From NCBI GenBank assembly GCA_943912755.1, contig CALTWF010000008.1:1-64000 (forward strand): a stretch of 64,000 bases of DNA, given 5' to 3'. The stretch's first letter is position 1. Each line of letters starts with the position of its first letter. Origin of the DNA: an uncultured Pseudomonas sp. (lineage in GTDB: Bacteria > Pseudomonadota > Gammaproteobacteria > Pseudomonadales > Pseudomonadaceae). A program made the position numbers and the translations under genes. Below are positions 17,022-29,349 of the stretch, one piece after another. The notes below the pieces were generated by a model, which ran no database searches, had not been told where the DNA came from, and worked only from the letters and a program-made list of their open reading frames with translations.

Positions 17022-17837
17022 ATGCGTTTGATCAACCGCCATCCCGATCGACCATCGCGGCTGCTGCTGATGTTGCTGCCGTTCGCCCTGCTGCTGTGCG
17101 CCTACTTCGTCGGCTCGGCGCAGCGCCTGGCCGACAACCCGAACGACAAGCTGCTGCCCGGCGCCGCGCAGATGGGCGCGGCGGTGGAGCGCATGGCCCT
17201 GGTCGAGGACAAGCGCAGCGGCAACTACCTGTTGTGGCAGGACACCGCCTCCAGCCTGCAGCGCCTGGGCACCGGCCTGGCGATCAGCGCGGCGGTCGGC
17301 CTGTGCCTGGGCATCGCCGCAGGGACCGTGCCGTTGTTCGGCGCGCCGCTGTCGCCGTTGCTGGTGGTGCTGTCGATGATTCCGCCGCTGGCGATCCTGC
17401 CGATCCTGTTCATCGTCTTCGGCCTGGGCGAGCTGTCCAAGGTGATGCTGATCGTCATCGGCATCACCCCGATCCTGGCCCGCGACCTGGAGCAGCGCGC
17501 CCGGGAGATCCCCGCCGAACTGCTGATCAAGGCGCAGACCCTGGGCGCCAGTACCTGGACCCTGATCCTGCGCGTGGTTCTCCCGCAGTTGCTGCCGCGC
17601 CTGCTGATTTCCCTGCGCCTGGTGCTGGGCTCGGCCTGGCTGTTCCTGATCGCGGCCGAAGCCATCGCTTCCGAGGATGGCCTCGGCTACCGGATCTTCC
17701 TGGTCCGGCGCTACCTGGCGATGGACGTGATCCTGCCCTACGTGGTGTGGATCACCTTGCTCGCCTGGCTCACCGACTGGCTGCTCAAGACCCTGACCCG
17801 CCGCGCGTTCCCCTGGTACGAGGGGGCACGGGCATGA
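17022..17837 (+). CDS. ABC transporter permease
   Basis: A 271-residue inner-membrane permease of the NitT/TauT type. It has an N-terminal membrane segment, then four or five further segments. The EAA-like coupling loop is at AREIPAELLIKAQTLGASTWTLILRVVLPQLLP. ATG at 17022 has AGGAA six bases before it. The open frame runs much further upstream but that part overlaps the binding-protein gene and is not coding. The stop overlaps the ATPase start (ATGA). It forms the channel that accepts substrate from the protein encoded at 15940. Confidence 0.92.
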   Translation: MRLINRHPDRPSRLLLMLLPFALLLCAYFVGSAQRLADNPNDKLLPGAAQMGAAVERMALVEDKRSGNYLLWQDTASSLQRLGTGLAISAAVGLCLGIAAGTVPLFGAPLSPLLVVLSMIPPLAILPILFIVFGLGELSKVMLIVIGITPILARDLEQRAREIPAELLIKAQTLGASTWTLILRVVLPQLLPRLLISLRLVLGSAWLFLIAAEAIASEDGLGYRIFLVRRYLAMDVILPYVVWITLLAWLTDWLLKTLTRRAFPWYEGARA

Positions 17838-18613
17838 GCTTTATCCAGGTCAACAATGTCTGGCAGGAGTACGACGGCCACGTGGTGCTGGAGGGCCTCA
17901 ACCTGAGCATCGCCGAAGGCGAGTTCTGCACCATGGTCGGCGCCTCCGGCTGCGGTAAGTCGACGTTCCTGCGCCTGCTGCTGGGCCAGGAACGGCCGAG
18001 CCGCGGGCAGATCCTGCTCAATGGCCAGCCGCTGGTGGCCGAGCCGGATCCGGCCCGGGGCGTGGTGTTCCAGCGCTACTCGGTGTTTCCGCACCTGAGC
18101 GTGCAGGACAACGTCGCCCTCGGCCTGGAACTGCCACGGGCACCGGTGTTCGGGCGCCTGTTCGGCAGCGCCAAGCGTGAGGCCCGGGAACAGGCCGCGG
18201 CCTTGTTGCACAAGGTCGGCCTTGGCCACGCCCTCGGCAAATATCCCAGCCAGCTCTCCGGCGGCATGCAGCAACGCCTGGCCATCGCCCAGGCGCTGGT
18301 CATGAAGCCCAAGGTGCTGCTGCTCGACGAACCCTTCGGCGCTCTCGACCCGGGGATCCGCAAGGACATGCATGCCTTGCTCCTCGAACTCTGGCGCGAG
18401 ACCGGGCTGACCGTGTTCATGGTCACCCACGACCTGAGCGAAGGCTTCAGCCTCGGCACACGCCTGCTGGTCTTCGACAAGGTGCGCCACGACCCCCATG
18501 CGCCCACCGCGTTCGGCTCCCGCGTCACTTACGACCTGCCGCTCAACGGCAAGCGCCCCGGCGCCCGGGTCGACGCGCTGCCCGAACTCCTTCACTCGCA
18601 AGCAAGAGGTTAA
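17834..18613 (+). CDS. ABC transporter ATP-binding protein
   Basis: A 259-residue ATPase with all core motifs: Walker A GASGCGKST, Q-loop at VVFQRYSVFPHLSVQDNVALGL, signature LSGGMQQRLAIAQAL, Walker B LLLDEPFGALD and H-loop VTHD. It is closest to the NitT/TauT/SsuB group that energises nitrogen- or sulfur-compound uptake. It is coupled to the permease by a 4-base overlap, and the next gene starts two bases after its stop. The C-terminal tail is slightly longer than in the minimal domain. Confidence 0.93.
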   Translation: MSFIQVNNVWQEYDGHVVLEGLNLSIAEGEFCTMVGASGCGKSTFLRLLLGQERPSRGQILLNGQPLVAEPDPARGVVFQRYSVFPHLSVQDNVALGLELPRAPVFGRLFGSAKREAREQAAALLHKVGLGHALGKYPSQLSGGMQQRLAIAQALVMKPKVLLLDEPFGALDPGIRKDMHALLLELWRETGLTVFMVTHDLSEGFSLGTRLLVFDKVRHDPHAPTAFGSRVTYDLPLNGKRPGARVDALPELLHSQARG

Positions 18614-18615
18614 CC

Positions 18616-19329
18616 ATGAGCGATTCCAACGTCTTCGCCGAAGACCTGCTGCCCGGCGGCGGCCACCTGTCCTTCGTCCTCAAGCGCGGCCAGCAGGTAC
18701 GTTTCACCGACCTGGAAGGCGGCGCCAACGTCAGCCTGATGCTGTTCAACGCCCATGAAAAAAGCGAACGCCTGAACCTGCCCGATTCGCTGAAGTGCCA
18801 GCACACCGCCAAGCTGACCAGTGGCCACTGCCTGTACTCGGACATGGGCCGCGTGCTGGCGGCGATCACCGAGGACAGCTGCGGCTGGAGCGACAGCATC
18901 GGCGGCGTGCTCAATGCCGAGGAAGTCGAGGAGAAGTACGGCACTGGCCGCTACCAGGAACTGCGCAACCGCTTCCATCGCAACGGCACCGACAACCTGC
19001 TGGTGGAAATGGGCAAGTGGGGCCTGGAACTGTCCGACCTGAGCATGCCCCTCAACCTGTTCAGCCGTGTCGACGTGGGCGCCGATGGCAGCCTGCACTT
19101 CGTCGAGGGCAACTCGCAGCCCGGTGACGCCATCACCCTGTATGCGCCGATGGACACCCTGTTCATCGTCACCGCCCTGCAGCACCCGATGGACCCGGCG
19201 GGCCAGTACGCGCCCAAGCCGCTGCAACTGACCTTCGCCCGCGCCGACGCCAGCGTCGCCGAGCACTGCCGCACCTCGCGCGAGGAAAACCAGCGCGGCT
19301 TCATCAATACCCAACGCCTGTTCGCCTGA
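18616..19329 (+). CDS. DUF1989-family subunit, urea carboxylase-associated protein / carboxyguanidine deiminase subunit
   Basis: A 237-residue DUF1989 protein, the larger of two urea carboxylase-associated proteins. It starts MSDSNVFAEDLLPGGGHLSFVLKRGQQVRFTDLEGG and carries the family stretch HTAKLTSGHCLYSDMGRVLAAITEDSCGWSD. Work on these operons assigns the pair to carboxyguanidine deiminase (CgdAB), which converts carboxyguanidine made by guanidine carboxylase into allophanate plus ammonia. Which subunit is called A or B is not settled here. AAGAGGT precedes the ATG. It lies ten bases before its partner. Confidence 0.88.
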   Translation: MSDSNVFAEDLLPGGGHLSFVLKRGQQVRFTDLEGGANVSLMLFNAHEKSERLNLPDSLKCQHTAKLTSGHCLYSDMGRVLAAITEDSCGWSDSIGGVLNAEEVEEKYGTGRYQELRNRFHRNGTDNLLVEMGKWGLELSDLSMPLNLFSRVDVGADGSLHFVEGNSQPGDAITLYAPMDTLFIVTALQHPMDPAGQYAPKPLQLTFARADASVAEHCRTSREENQRGFINTQRLFA

Positions 19330-19339
19330 GGCCCTAGTC

Positions 19340-19966
19340 ATGACTTCCAACCTGCAAGCAGACACCGCGATCTACCGCGCCACCATCCCCGCCGGCGAGC
19401 CCTGGCTCACCGAAGTGAAAGCCGGGCAGACCCTGCGCATCCTCGACCTGGAAGGCAACCAGGCCATCGACACGCTGTTCTACAGCGTCGCCAATCCCCG
19501 CGAGCGCTATGACGTGCAACGCACCCTGCGGCGCCAGGGCAATGTCTACCTTGGCCTCGGCAGCGTGCTGTACTCCAACCTCGGCCGGCCGATGCTGACC
19601 ATCGTCGAAGACAACTGCGGCCGCCACGACACCCTCGGCGGCGCCTGCGCCCAGGAAAGCAACACCGTGCGCTACGCCCTGGACACCCGGCACATGCACA
19701 GCTGCCGCGACAACTACCTGCGCGCCTGCTGCCACGACGGGCGCCTGGGCAAGCGCGATATCAGCCCCAACATCAATTTCTTCATGAACGTTCCGGTCAC
19801 CCCGGACGGCGGCCTGACCTTCGAGGACGGTATTTCCGCGGCCGGCAAGTACGTGCAGCTCAAGGCCGAGATGGACGTGATGGTGCTGATCTCCAACTGC
19901 CCGCAACTGAACAACCCGTGCAACGGCTACAACCCGACCCCGGCGGAGCTGCTGATATGGAACTGA
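19340..19966 (+). CDS. DUF1989-family subunit, urea carboxylase-associated protein / carboxyguanidine deiminase partner
   Basis: A 208-residue DUF1989 protein, the smaller partner of the preceding gene. It is rich in Cys and His, with EDNCGRHDTLGGACAQ, a block of HMHSCRDNYLRACC, and a C-terminal SNCPQLNNPCNGYNPTPAELLIWN. These are likely metal-binding and catalytic residues of the deiminase, and the first DUF1989 protein lacks most of them. The two probably form a heteromer. The end of this gene overlaps a 31-codon ORF that starts inside its last codons. Confidence 0.88.
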   Translation: MTSNLQADTAIYRATIPAGEPWLTEVKAGQTLRILDLEGNQAIDTLFYSVANPRERYDVQRTLRRQGNVYLGLGSVLYSNLGRPMLTIVEDNCGRHDTLGGACAQESNTVRYALDTRHMHSCRDNYLRACCHDGRLGKRDISPNINFFMNVPVTPDGGLTFEDGISAAGKYVQLKAEMDVMVLISNCPQLNNPCNGYNPTPAELLIWN

Positions 19967-20052
19967 AAACCCTGCTGCGCAAAGTCCGCCTGTGCCTGTT
20001 CAGTGCCTGCCAGGCCCGTTTCGGCCAGCTGAAAACCGACCGCCACGCCTGA
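19957..20052 (+). CDS. Possible 31-residue small protein between deiminase and carboxylase genes
   Basis: ATGGAACTGA contains both the start of this frame and the stop of the preceding DUF1989 gene. Reinitiation by terminating ribosomes is therefore possible. The peptide (MELKTLLRKV..., ending LKTDRHA) is basic, has two Cys and a hydrophobic run (LCLFSAC). It ends 73 bases before the carboxylase start. No homologue is recognised. It could be a real coupled small protein or a chance frame. Confidence 0.35.
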   Translation: MELKTLLRKVRLCLFSACQARFGQLKTDRHA

Positions 20053-20125
20053 TCTGCCGTCCGGGGACGACCCCGAGACCTCCAAACAACTGCGGGACGG
20101 CCCGCACCCCTCCGGGGACGTTGTC

Positions 20126-23706
<3,581 letters not shown>

Positions 23707-23710
<4 letters not shown>

Positions 23711-25464
23711 AGGTGAATCTGCAACTGGATGCGCTGCGCAAGGCTTACGGCATCGGCGACTACACGGCGCGGGAGCTGATCCTGGCCCTGCGCGAGCGGG
23801 CGGCGGAGTTGAATCCGCGCTTCAACATGTTCATCCACCTGTTGAGTGCCGCAGAGCTGGAGCCCTATCTGGCGGCGCTGGACGGCGCCGCGCCGGAAAG
23901 CCTGCCGCTGTACGGCGTACCGTTCGCGATCAAGGACAACATCGACCTTGCCGGCATCCCGACCACGGCGGCCTGTCCGGCATTCGCCTACGTGCCGGAG
24001 CGCTCGGCCACGGTGGTCGAGCAGTTGATCCGGCTCGGCGCGGTGCCGCTGGGCAAGACCAACCTCGACCAGTTCGCCACTGGCCTCAATGGCACACGTT
24101 CACCTTATGGCGCCTGCATCAACAGCGTGCTGGACGACTATCCGTCGGGTGGTTCGAGTGCCGGCTCGCCGCTGAGCGTGGCGCTGGGCTTGACCAGCTT
24201 TGCCCTGGGCACCGATACCGCAGGCTCCGGTCGCGTGCCTGCGGCGCTGAACAACCTGGTCGGCCTCAAGGCCAGCAAGGGACTGATCTCCACCGCCGGC
24301 GTGGTGCCGGCCTGCCGCACCCTGGACTGCGTGACCACCTTCACGGCCACCGCCCCTGAGGCCAGCCAGTTGCTGCAACTGCTGGCGGTGCAGGATCCGC
24401 GCGACGAGTACAGCCGGGCCAACGCCGGCTGGAACCTGGGCAGTGCCTTCGGCCGGGTCGGTCGGTTCCGCTTTGGCGTACCGCGGGACGAGGATTTGCA
24501 GTTCTTCGGTTGCGCGCAAGGTCCGGCGCTGTTCGCGGCGGCGGTCGAGCGCTTGCAGGCACTGGGCGGCGAGGCGGTGAGCCTGGATCTCTCGCCTTTC
24601 CTTGAAGCGGCGCGGTTGCTGTACGAAGGCCCCTGGGTGGCCGAGCGCTACAGCGTGGTCGGCGAGCTGGCCCGCAGCCAGCCCGAGGCGGTGCTGCCGG
24701 TGATCCATGCGGTGCTGGCCAAGGCCCCCGAGGTCAGTGGCGTCGACACCTTCCGTGCCCAGTACCGCCTGCAGCAGCTCAAGGCCGAATGCGACCGCCT
24801 GCTGGCCGGGCTGGACTGCGTGCTCACCCCGACCATCGGCCGCCCGGTGACCCTGGCCGAACTGGCCGAGGAACCGGTACTGCGCAATGCCGAACTGGGC
24901 TACTACACCAACTTCATGAACCTGCTGGACTATGCGGCGGTCGCGCTGCCCAGTGGCTTCATGGGCAACGGCCTGCCCTGGGGCGTGACCCTGTTCGGGC
25001 GTGCCTTCACCGATCAATACCTGCTCAGCCTCGCCAGCGCCTACCAAGGGCTCGACACTCCAGCCCGGCCAGCGCGCAACGACCAGGTCAAGGTGGTGGT
25101 CTGCGGTGCCCATTTGGAGGGCCTGGCGCTCAACTGGCAGTTGCAGCAGCGCGGCGCGACCCTGGTCGAGGCGACCCACAGCTCGCCGCATTACCGCCTG
25201 TACGCCCTGGCCGGCGGGCCGGTGCAGCGCCCGGGCATGGTGCGGGTCGCCAGCGAGGGTGTGGCCATTGCCGTTGAAGTCTGGCAACTGCCCAGCGCCG
25301 CCCTTGGCGCCTTCCTCAGTGAAATTCCGGCACCGCTGGGGTTGGGCAAGGTCGAGCTGAGTGACGGGCGCTGGGAGACTGGCTTCGTCTGTGACGGCTA
25401 TGGGCTGGAGGGGGCGCGGGATATCAGCGAGTGGGGAGGGTGGCGTGGCTGGCTGAAGGCGTAA
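23707..25464 (+). CDS. atzF: Allophanate hydrolase
   Basis: A 585-residue amidase-signature enzyme that hydrolyses allophanate to ammonia and CO2, the last step of the pathway. The Ser-cisSer-Lys triad is visible as Lys76 (VPFAIKDNIDL), Ser150 (PSGGSSAGS) and Ser174 (TDTAGSGRVP). The C-terminal region of about 125 residues after position 460 matches the second allophanate-hydrolase domain, which assists the chemistry in this family. It is coupled to the carboxylase by ATGA overlap. A strong inverted repeat follows the stop by about 70 bases. Confidence 0.93.
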
Positions 25465-25531
25465 TTGAACGCCTGCCACGAAATCGCATCAAGGCTGCCA
25501 GGTGCCTGCCGTGACCCTTGCAGTGTTCTTG

Positions 25532-25563
25532 AGATCGAGCGCCGTCCACACGGCGCTCGATCT
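25532..25563 (+). terminator. Strong hairpin at the end of the guanidine operon
   Basis: AGATCGAGCGCCGT-CCAC-ACGGCGCTCGATCT is a perfect 14-bp stem with a 4-base loop, about 70 bases after the atzF stop. The following TTGGGGG is a weak T-tract, so this may end or protect the transcript rather than being a classic terminator. Confidence 0.55.
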
Positions 25564-25826
25564 TGGGGGCGCTAGAAAAGCTTCGGCATGCACCTCTCAG
25601 GCATGACCTGGTATCCCGACGAGCTCTGTATGGCTACTGCCAATTCAAAAATGGGTTGATACCCATGCTGCGAAGTACTGCATAGCGGTCCTACAAGGTT
25701 AGCGGCCCCCTCGCCTTGGGAGCGCGCTCCTTCGCGGGAGCCACGCTCCTACGAGTGGTTGCGTAACGAAGGGCGTTGATTCGCCTTTCCTTCATTCGGT
25801 GCTGAATCTTCTCCTCAATCGTTCTA

Positions 25827-25934
25827 TCACTTCACCTGCGGAGCAATGGCTGCCTTCCTCCTGGCGCGGGCGATGCTGCCTTCCTCGCAGACCGCGATGA
25901 ACAGGCGCAGGGAGGTCGGGTCGATCTGCCACAT
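25827..25934 (-). pseudogene. Truncated N-terminus of a LysR-family regulator
   Basis: Read on the minus strand, ATG at 25934 gives MWQIDPTSLRLFIAVCEEGS, which is the canonical opening of a LysR winged-helix domain. After IARA the sequence stops matching and reaches TGA after 35 codons. None of the three minus-strand frames continues the helix-turn-helix or the effector domain. The rest of the gene (about 260 codons) is missing, so this is a deletion remnant. Its former target is unknown. Confidence 0.65.
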
Positions 25935-26147
25935 GGGGGCGGGGCCTTGTGTTGGTGAGGGCGGGGGCAGGATACGCAGGCGTCTGGTCGTGGAGCAGTC
26001 GTGTGTTTTTTAAATCCATTTTTATGGTGGTTAACGGTGTTTTCAGGCCTTAACACACAAAATAATGGATTTATTTTCTGTTCGAGGCCCCTTTGAGCGA
26101 AGTACGACGCGATCCAGGCAGTTGCATGGATCGCGCCGCGTGACGCA

Positions 26148-27164
26148 TTACATCCGGTCCACATCCACGATCGCCTGCACGAACGCCTGCGGTGCCTCCT
26201 GCGGCAGGTTGTGCCCCACGCCGCCTTCGATCAGGCGGTACTCATACTTGCCGGTGTAGCGCTTGGCATAGGCTTCTGCCGGCGGATGCGGCGCGCCGTT
26301 GGCGTCGCCTTCGAGGGCGATGCTCGGCACCGTGATCGCCGGGAACGCGGCGAGTTTGCGCTCGATGGCGTCGTAGCGGGGCTCGCCTTTTTCCAGCCCC
26401 AGGCGCCAGCGGTAGTTGTATACCGACACCGCGACATGGTCCGGATTGGCCAGGGCCGCCGCACTGCGCTCATAGGTGGCGTCATCGAACTGCCACTGCG
26501 GCGAAGCGGTTTTCCAGATCAGTTTGGCGAAGTCATGGGTGTTCTGCGCATAGCCCTCGCGGCCGCGCTCGGTGGCGAAGTAGAACTGGTACCACCATTG
26601 CAGTTCGGCAGCCGGCGGCAGCGGCTTCTTGCCCAGCTCCTGGCTGCCGATCAGGTAGCCACTGACCGCCACCAGCGCCTTGACCCGCTGCGGCCACAGC
26701 GCGGCGACGATATCCGCGGTGCGCGCCCCCCAGTCGTAGCCGCCCAGTACCGCCTGCTGCACATGCAGGGCATCCATGAATGCGATGAGGTCCTCGGCCA
26801 GTGCCGCCGGCTGGCCGTTGCGCAGGGTGTCCGGCGAGAGGAAGCGGGTCTCGCCGTAGCCGCGGGCATAGGGAATCAGCACGCGATAACCCTGTTCGGC
26901 CAGGGCCGGGGCGACATCGGCGTAGCTGTGGATGTCGTAGGGCCAGCCGTGCAGCAGGATCACCACCGGGCCGTCGCCAGGCCCGAGCTCGGCGTAGGCT
27001 ACGTCGAGCAACCCGGCCTGGATGTGCTTGAGCGGGCCGAGCGAGGTATGGCTGCCGGCGACGATCGGGGCGATCTGCGGCGGCCTGGCCGGCTCGGCGT
27101 GGGCGGCGGCGAACAGGCCCAGTTGCAGGGCGGTGGCGGCGAAGAGCGAGGTCAGTGCTTTCAT
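26148..27164 (-). CDS. Secreted alpha/beta hydrolase, epoxide-hydrolase-like
   Basis: A 338-residue alpha/beta-hydrolase with a signal peptide (cleavage after AHA). It has the HGWP oxyanion region, GYRVLIPYARGYGETRF, and a nucleophile elbow GGYDWGARTA whose Asp marks the epoxide hydrolase/haloalkane dehalogenase branch rather than a Ser esterase. The C-terminal GGVGHNLPQEAP supplies the catalytic His. The start at 27164 has AAAGGAG seven bases upstream, overlapping the dipZ stop codon. It is thus cotranscribed with dipZ and exported to the periplasm. The natural substrate is unknown. Confidence 0.88.
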   Translation of the reverse strand: MKALTSLFAATALQLGLFAAAHAEPARPPQIAPIVAGSHTSLGPLKHIQAGLLDVAYAELGPGDGPVVILLHGWPYDIHSYADVAPALAEQGYRVLIPYARGYGETRFLSPDTLRNGQPAALAEDLIAFMDALHVQQAVLGGYDWGARTADIVAALWPQRVKALVAVSGYLIGSQELGKKPLPPAAELQWWYQFYFATERGREGYAQNTHDFAKLIWKTASPQWQFDDATYERSAAALANPDHVAVSVYNYRWRLGLEKGEPRYDAIERKLAAFPAITVPSIALEGDANGAPHPPAEAYAKRYTGKYEYRLIEGGVGHNLPQEAPQAFVQAIVDVDRM

Positions 27165-27177
27165 GGTGGTGCTCCTT

Positions 27178-28386
27178 TCAGTGGTCGGCCTTGGCTTCGG
27201 CCAGCAGTTTTTCGATGACTTTTTCCTGGGTGGCGTAGGCGCCTTCGCCAAAGTGGCTGTAGCGCACCTGGCCCCTGGCATCGATCAGGTAATGGGCGGG
27301 CCAGTACTGGTTGGCGAACTGGCGCCAGATCGCGTAGTCGTTGTCGATGGCTACCGGGTAGGTGATACCGAGCTTTTCCACCTGCCTGCGGACATTGGCC
27401 GCAACCCGCTCGAAGGGGTATTCCGGGGTGTGCACGCCGATCACCACCAGGCCGTCCTTGCGGTAGCGGTCGGCCCATTGCTTGACGTAGGGCAGGGTGT
27501 GCTGGCAGTTGATGCAGTCGAAGGTCCAGAAATCCACCAGCACCACCTTGCCGCGCAGGGCTTCGCTGTTCAGTTCCGGGGAGTTGAGCCATTCCACGGC
27601 GCCGCCCAGCGAGGGCATCTGCCCCTTGGGCGAAAGGTCCGGCCCGGTGGCGGCCTGGGCCTTGGCGATCAGGCGGTCAAGGGCGCCGGAGACCGACTTC
27701 AGCAGTTGCTGCTCGACCTGGTTGGACAACTGCGAGGAGGTGTTGGCCAGCAGGCTGCGGCTGCCGCCGCTGGCGATACCGACGGCCGCCAGCAGTACCA
27801 GCACGCCGGTGCCGCGGCGCAGCCATTCGATGGCCGGCAGCGACAGGCGCAGGCGCCGGGTCAGGCCCTTGCCGGCGAAGATCAGCACGCCGAGGGACAC
27901 CGCGCTGCCCAGGCCGTAGGCGAGCAGGAGCAGGCTGGTCTGGGCGCTGGGCCCGGCGAGCATGGCACCGCCGAGGATCAGGCCGAGAATCGGCCCGGCG
28001 CAGGGCGCCCACAGCAGGCCGGTGGCGACACCGATCAGCAACGAGGCCAGCGGGCCCGAGGCCGACGCCTGCGGTGCCAGGCGATTGCCCAGCGCCACCA
28101 AGGGCCGGGCCAGCCAACTGCCGAGACGCGGCGCCAGCAGCGACAGGGCGAACAGCGTCAGCACCGCCAGGGCCAGGTAGCGCCCGCCGGTATTGGCCTT
28201 GGCCACCCAATCGCTACCGACCACCGCCAGGCTCGACACGGCAGCGAAGGTCAGGACCAGGCCGCCGAGGGTCAGCAGGATCGACGCGCGGCTTTGTCCG
28301 CCACGGGCGAAGACGAAGGGCACGATGGGCAGGATGCAGGGACTGAGGACGGTCAGCAGGCCGCCCAGGAAGGCAATGATCAACAT
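27178..28386 (-). CDS. dipZ: DipZ-like thiol:disulfide protein (CcdA-type membrane domain plus thioredoxin domain)
   Basis: A 402-residue fusion. Residues about 1-210 form a CcdA-type membrane domain with Cys in LSPCILPIVPFVFARGG and ATGLLWAPCAGPILG. After a linker of about 50 residues comes a periplasmic thioredoxin-like domain with the redox motif CINC in VDFWTFDCINCQHTLPYVKQW. It moves electrons from the cytosol to periplasmic thiols. GGAGAA precedes the ATG. The next gene encodes the secreted hydrolase, and a two-component system is divergent upstream. This suggests a stress-induced envelope module. Confidence 0.9.
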   Translation of the reverse strand: MLIIAFLGGLLTVLSPCILPIVPFVFARGGQSRASILLTLGGLVLTFAAVSSLAVVGSDWVAKANTGGRYLALAVLTLFALSLLAPRLGSWLARPLVALGNRLAPQASASGPLASLLIGVATGLLWAPCAGPILGLILGGAMLAGPSAQTSLLLLAYGLGSAVSLGVLIFAGKGLTRRLRLSLPAIEWLRRGTGVLVLLAAVGIASGGSRSLLANTSSQLSNQVEQQLLKSVSGALDRLIAKAQAATGPDLSPKGQMPSLGGAVEWLNSPELNSEALRGKVVLVDFWTFDCINCQHTLPYVKQWADRYRKDGLVVIGVHTPEYPFERVAANVRRQVEKLGITYPVAIDNDYAIWRQFANQYWPAHYLIDARGQVRYSHFGEGAYATQEKVIEKLLAEAKADH

Positions 28387-28522
28387 GGCGTTCTCCGGTT
28401 GCGAGGGGGAGGGCGCCGCTCCGCAGGTCAGCGCTTGCCGGGCATTTCACGCTGCCGAGGTATCCGGGATGTGTCGGTCCGGGGCGTTCTTCGTGGCTTT
28501 TGGTATCTGCGTAGCGCTCTGA

Positions 28523-28538
28523 TACAAAACCCTACAAA
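28523..28538. promoter_or_regulatory. Direct repeat operator for the adjacent OmpR-type regulator
   Basis: TACAAA-N4-TACAAA, with a 10-base period, lies in the 219-base divergent region between dipZ and the response-regulator gene. Tandem half-sites one helical turn apart are the usual binding pattern of OmpR/PhoB-type proteins, so autoregulation and control of dipZ are likely. Confidence 0.5.
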
Positions 28539-28605
28539 GGCTGCTGCCAGCCCCGATGCGCCTCGCTAGACTCCACCCCACCTCCCGCTGAGCAAGGCCA
28601 TTGCA

Positions 28606-29349
28606 ATGGATTCCACCGCCGACCACGTACTGATCGTCGACGACGACCGCGAAATCCGCGAACTGGTGAGCAACTACCTGAGGAAGAACGGTATGCGCAC
28701 CACCCTGGCCGCCGATGGCCGGCAGATGCGCGCCTACCTGGAGGCCGGCCAGGTCGACCTGATCGTGCTCGACATCATGCTGCCCGGCGACGACGGCCTG
28801 GTGCTGTGCCGCGAACTGCGCGCCGGCAAGCACCGCGCCACGCCGGTGCTGATGCTGACCGCGCGGGACGACGAAACCGACCGCATCATCGGCCTGGAAA
28901 TGGGCGCCGACGATTACCTGGTCAAGCCGTTCTCGGCCCGCGAACTGCTGGCGCGGATCAATGCCGTGCTGCGGCGCACGCGCATGCTGCCGCCGAACAT
29001 GCAGCTCAGCGAGCCGGTGCGGCTGCTCGAATTCGGCGACTGGCGCCTGGACACCACCGCCCGCCACCTGCTCGACCCGGAGCACACCGTGGTCGCCCTG
29101 AGCGGCGCCGAATATCGCCTGCTGCGGGTGTTTCTCGACCACCCGCAGCGGGTGCTCAGCCGCGACCAGTTGCTCAACCTGACCCAGGGTCGCGACGCCG
29201 ACCTGTTCGACCGCTCCATCGACCTGATGGTCAGCCGCCTGCGCCAGCGCCTGCTGGATGATGCGCGGCAGCCGGCCTATATAAAAACGGTGCGCAACGA
29301 AGGCTATGTGTTCAGCTTTCCCGTGCGCGCGCTCGGGAGCGGTTCATGA
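28606..29349 (+). CDS. OmpR/PhoB-type response regulator
   Basis: A 247-residue two-domain regulator. The receiver (residues 1-125) carries the acidic pair in LIVDDDREIR, phospho-acceptor Asp56 in DLIVLDIMLPGDDG, the Thr in LMLTARDD and Lys in DYLVKPFSARELLARI. The C-terminal winged helix includes VALSGAEYRLLRVFLDHPQRVLSRDQLLNL and ends with YIKTVRNEGYVFSFPV. It overlaps the kinase start by ATGA. Its likely targets are the divergent dipZ-hydrolase unit and itself. Confidence 0.93.
   Translation: MDSTADHVLIVDDDREIRELVSNYLRKNGMRTTLAADGRQMRAYLEAGQVDLIVLDIMLPGDDGLVLCRELRAGKHRATPVLMLTARDDETDRIIGLEMGADDYLVKPFSARELLARINAVLRRTRMLPPNMQLSEPVRLLEFGDWRLDTTARHLLDPEHTVVALSGAEYRLLRVFLDHPQRVLSRDQLLNLTQGRDADLFDRSIDLMVSRLRQRLLDDARQPAYIKTVRNEGYVFSFPVRALGSGS

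Larger units (their letters stand above)
25465..26147. other. 683-base intergenic region with hairpin, repeat fragment and gene remnant
   Basis: This stretch has no intact gene. It holds a 14-bp-arm hairpin near the atzF end, a REP-like fragment at about 25705-25755 (GGGAGCGCGCTCC and GGGAGCCACGCTCC), and a truncated LysR start at 25827-25934 on the minus strand. The part from about 26000 to 26100 is AT-rich and unassigned. Confidence 0.6.

Noticed and set aside
25832..26164. 110-codon minus-strand frame after the hydrolase gene
   Set aside because: It overlaps the end of the hydrolase and the LysR remnant in a different frame, and shows no domain or ribosome site.
28500..28605. Thiol-redox sensing by the two-component kinase
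   Set aside because: The periplasmic sensor domain has no Cys, so direct disulfide sensing is not supported, although another signal could link it to dipZ.
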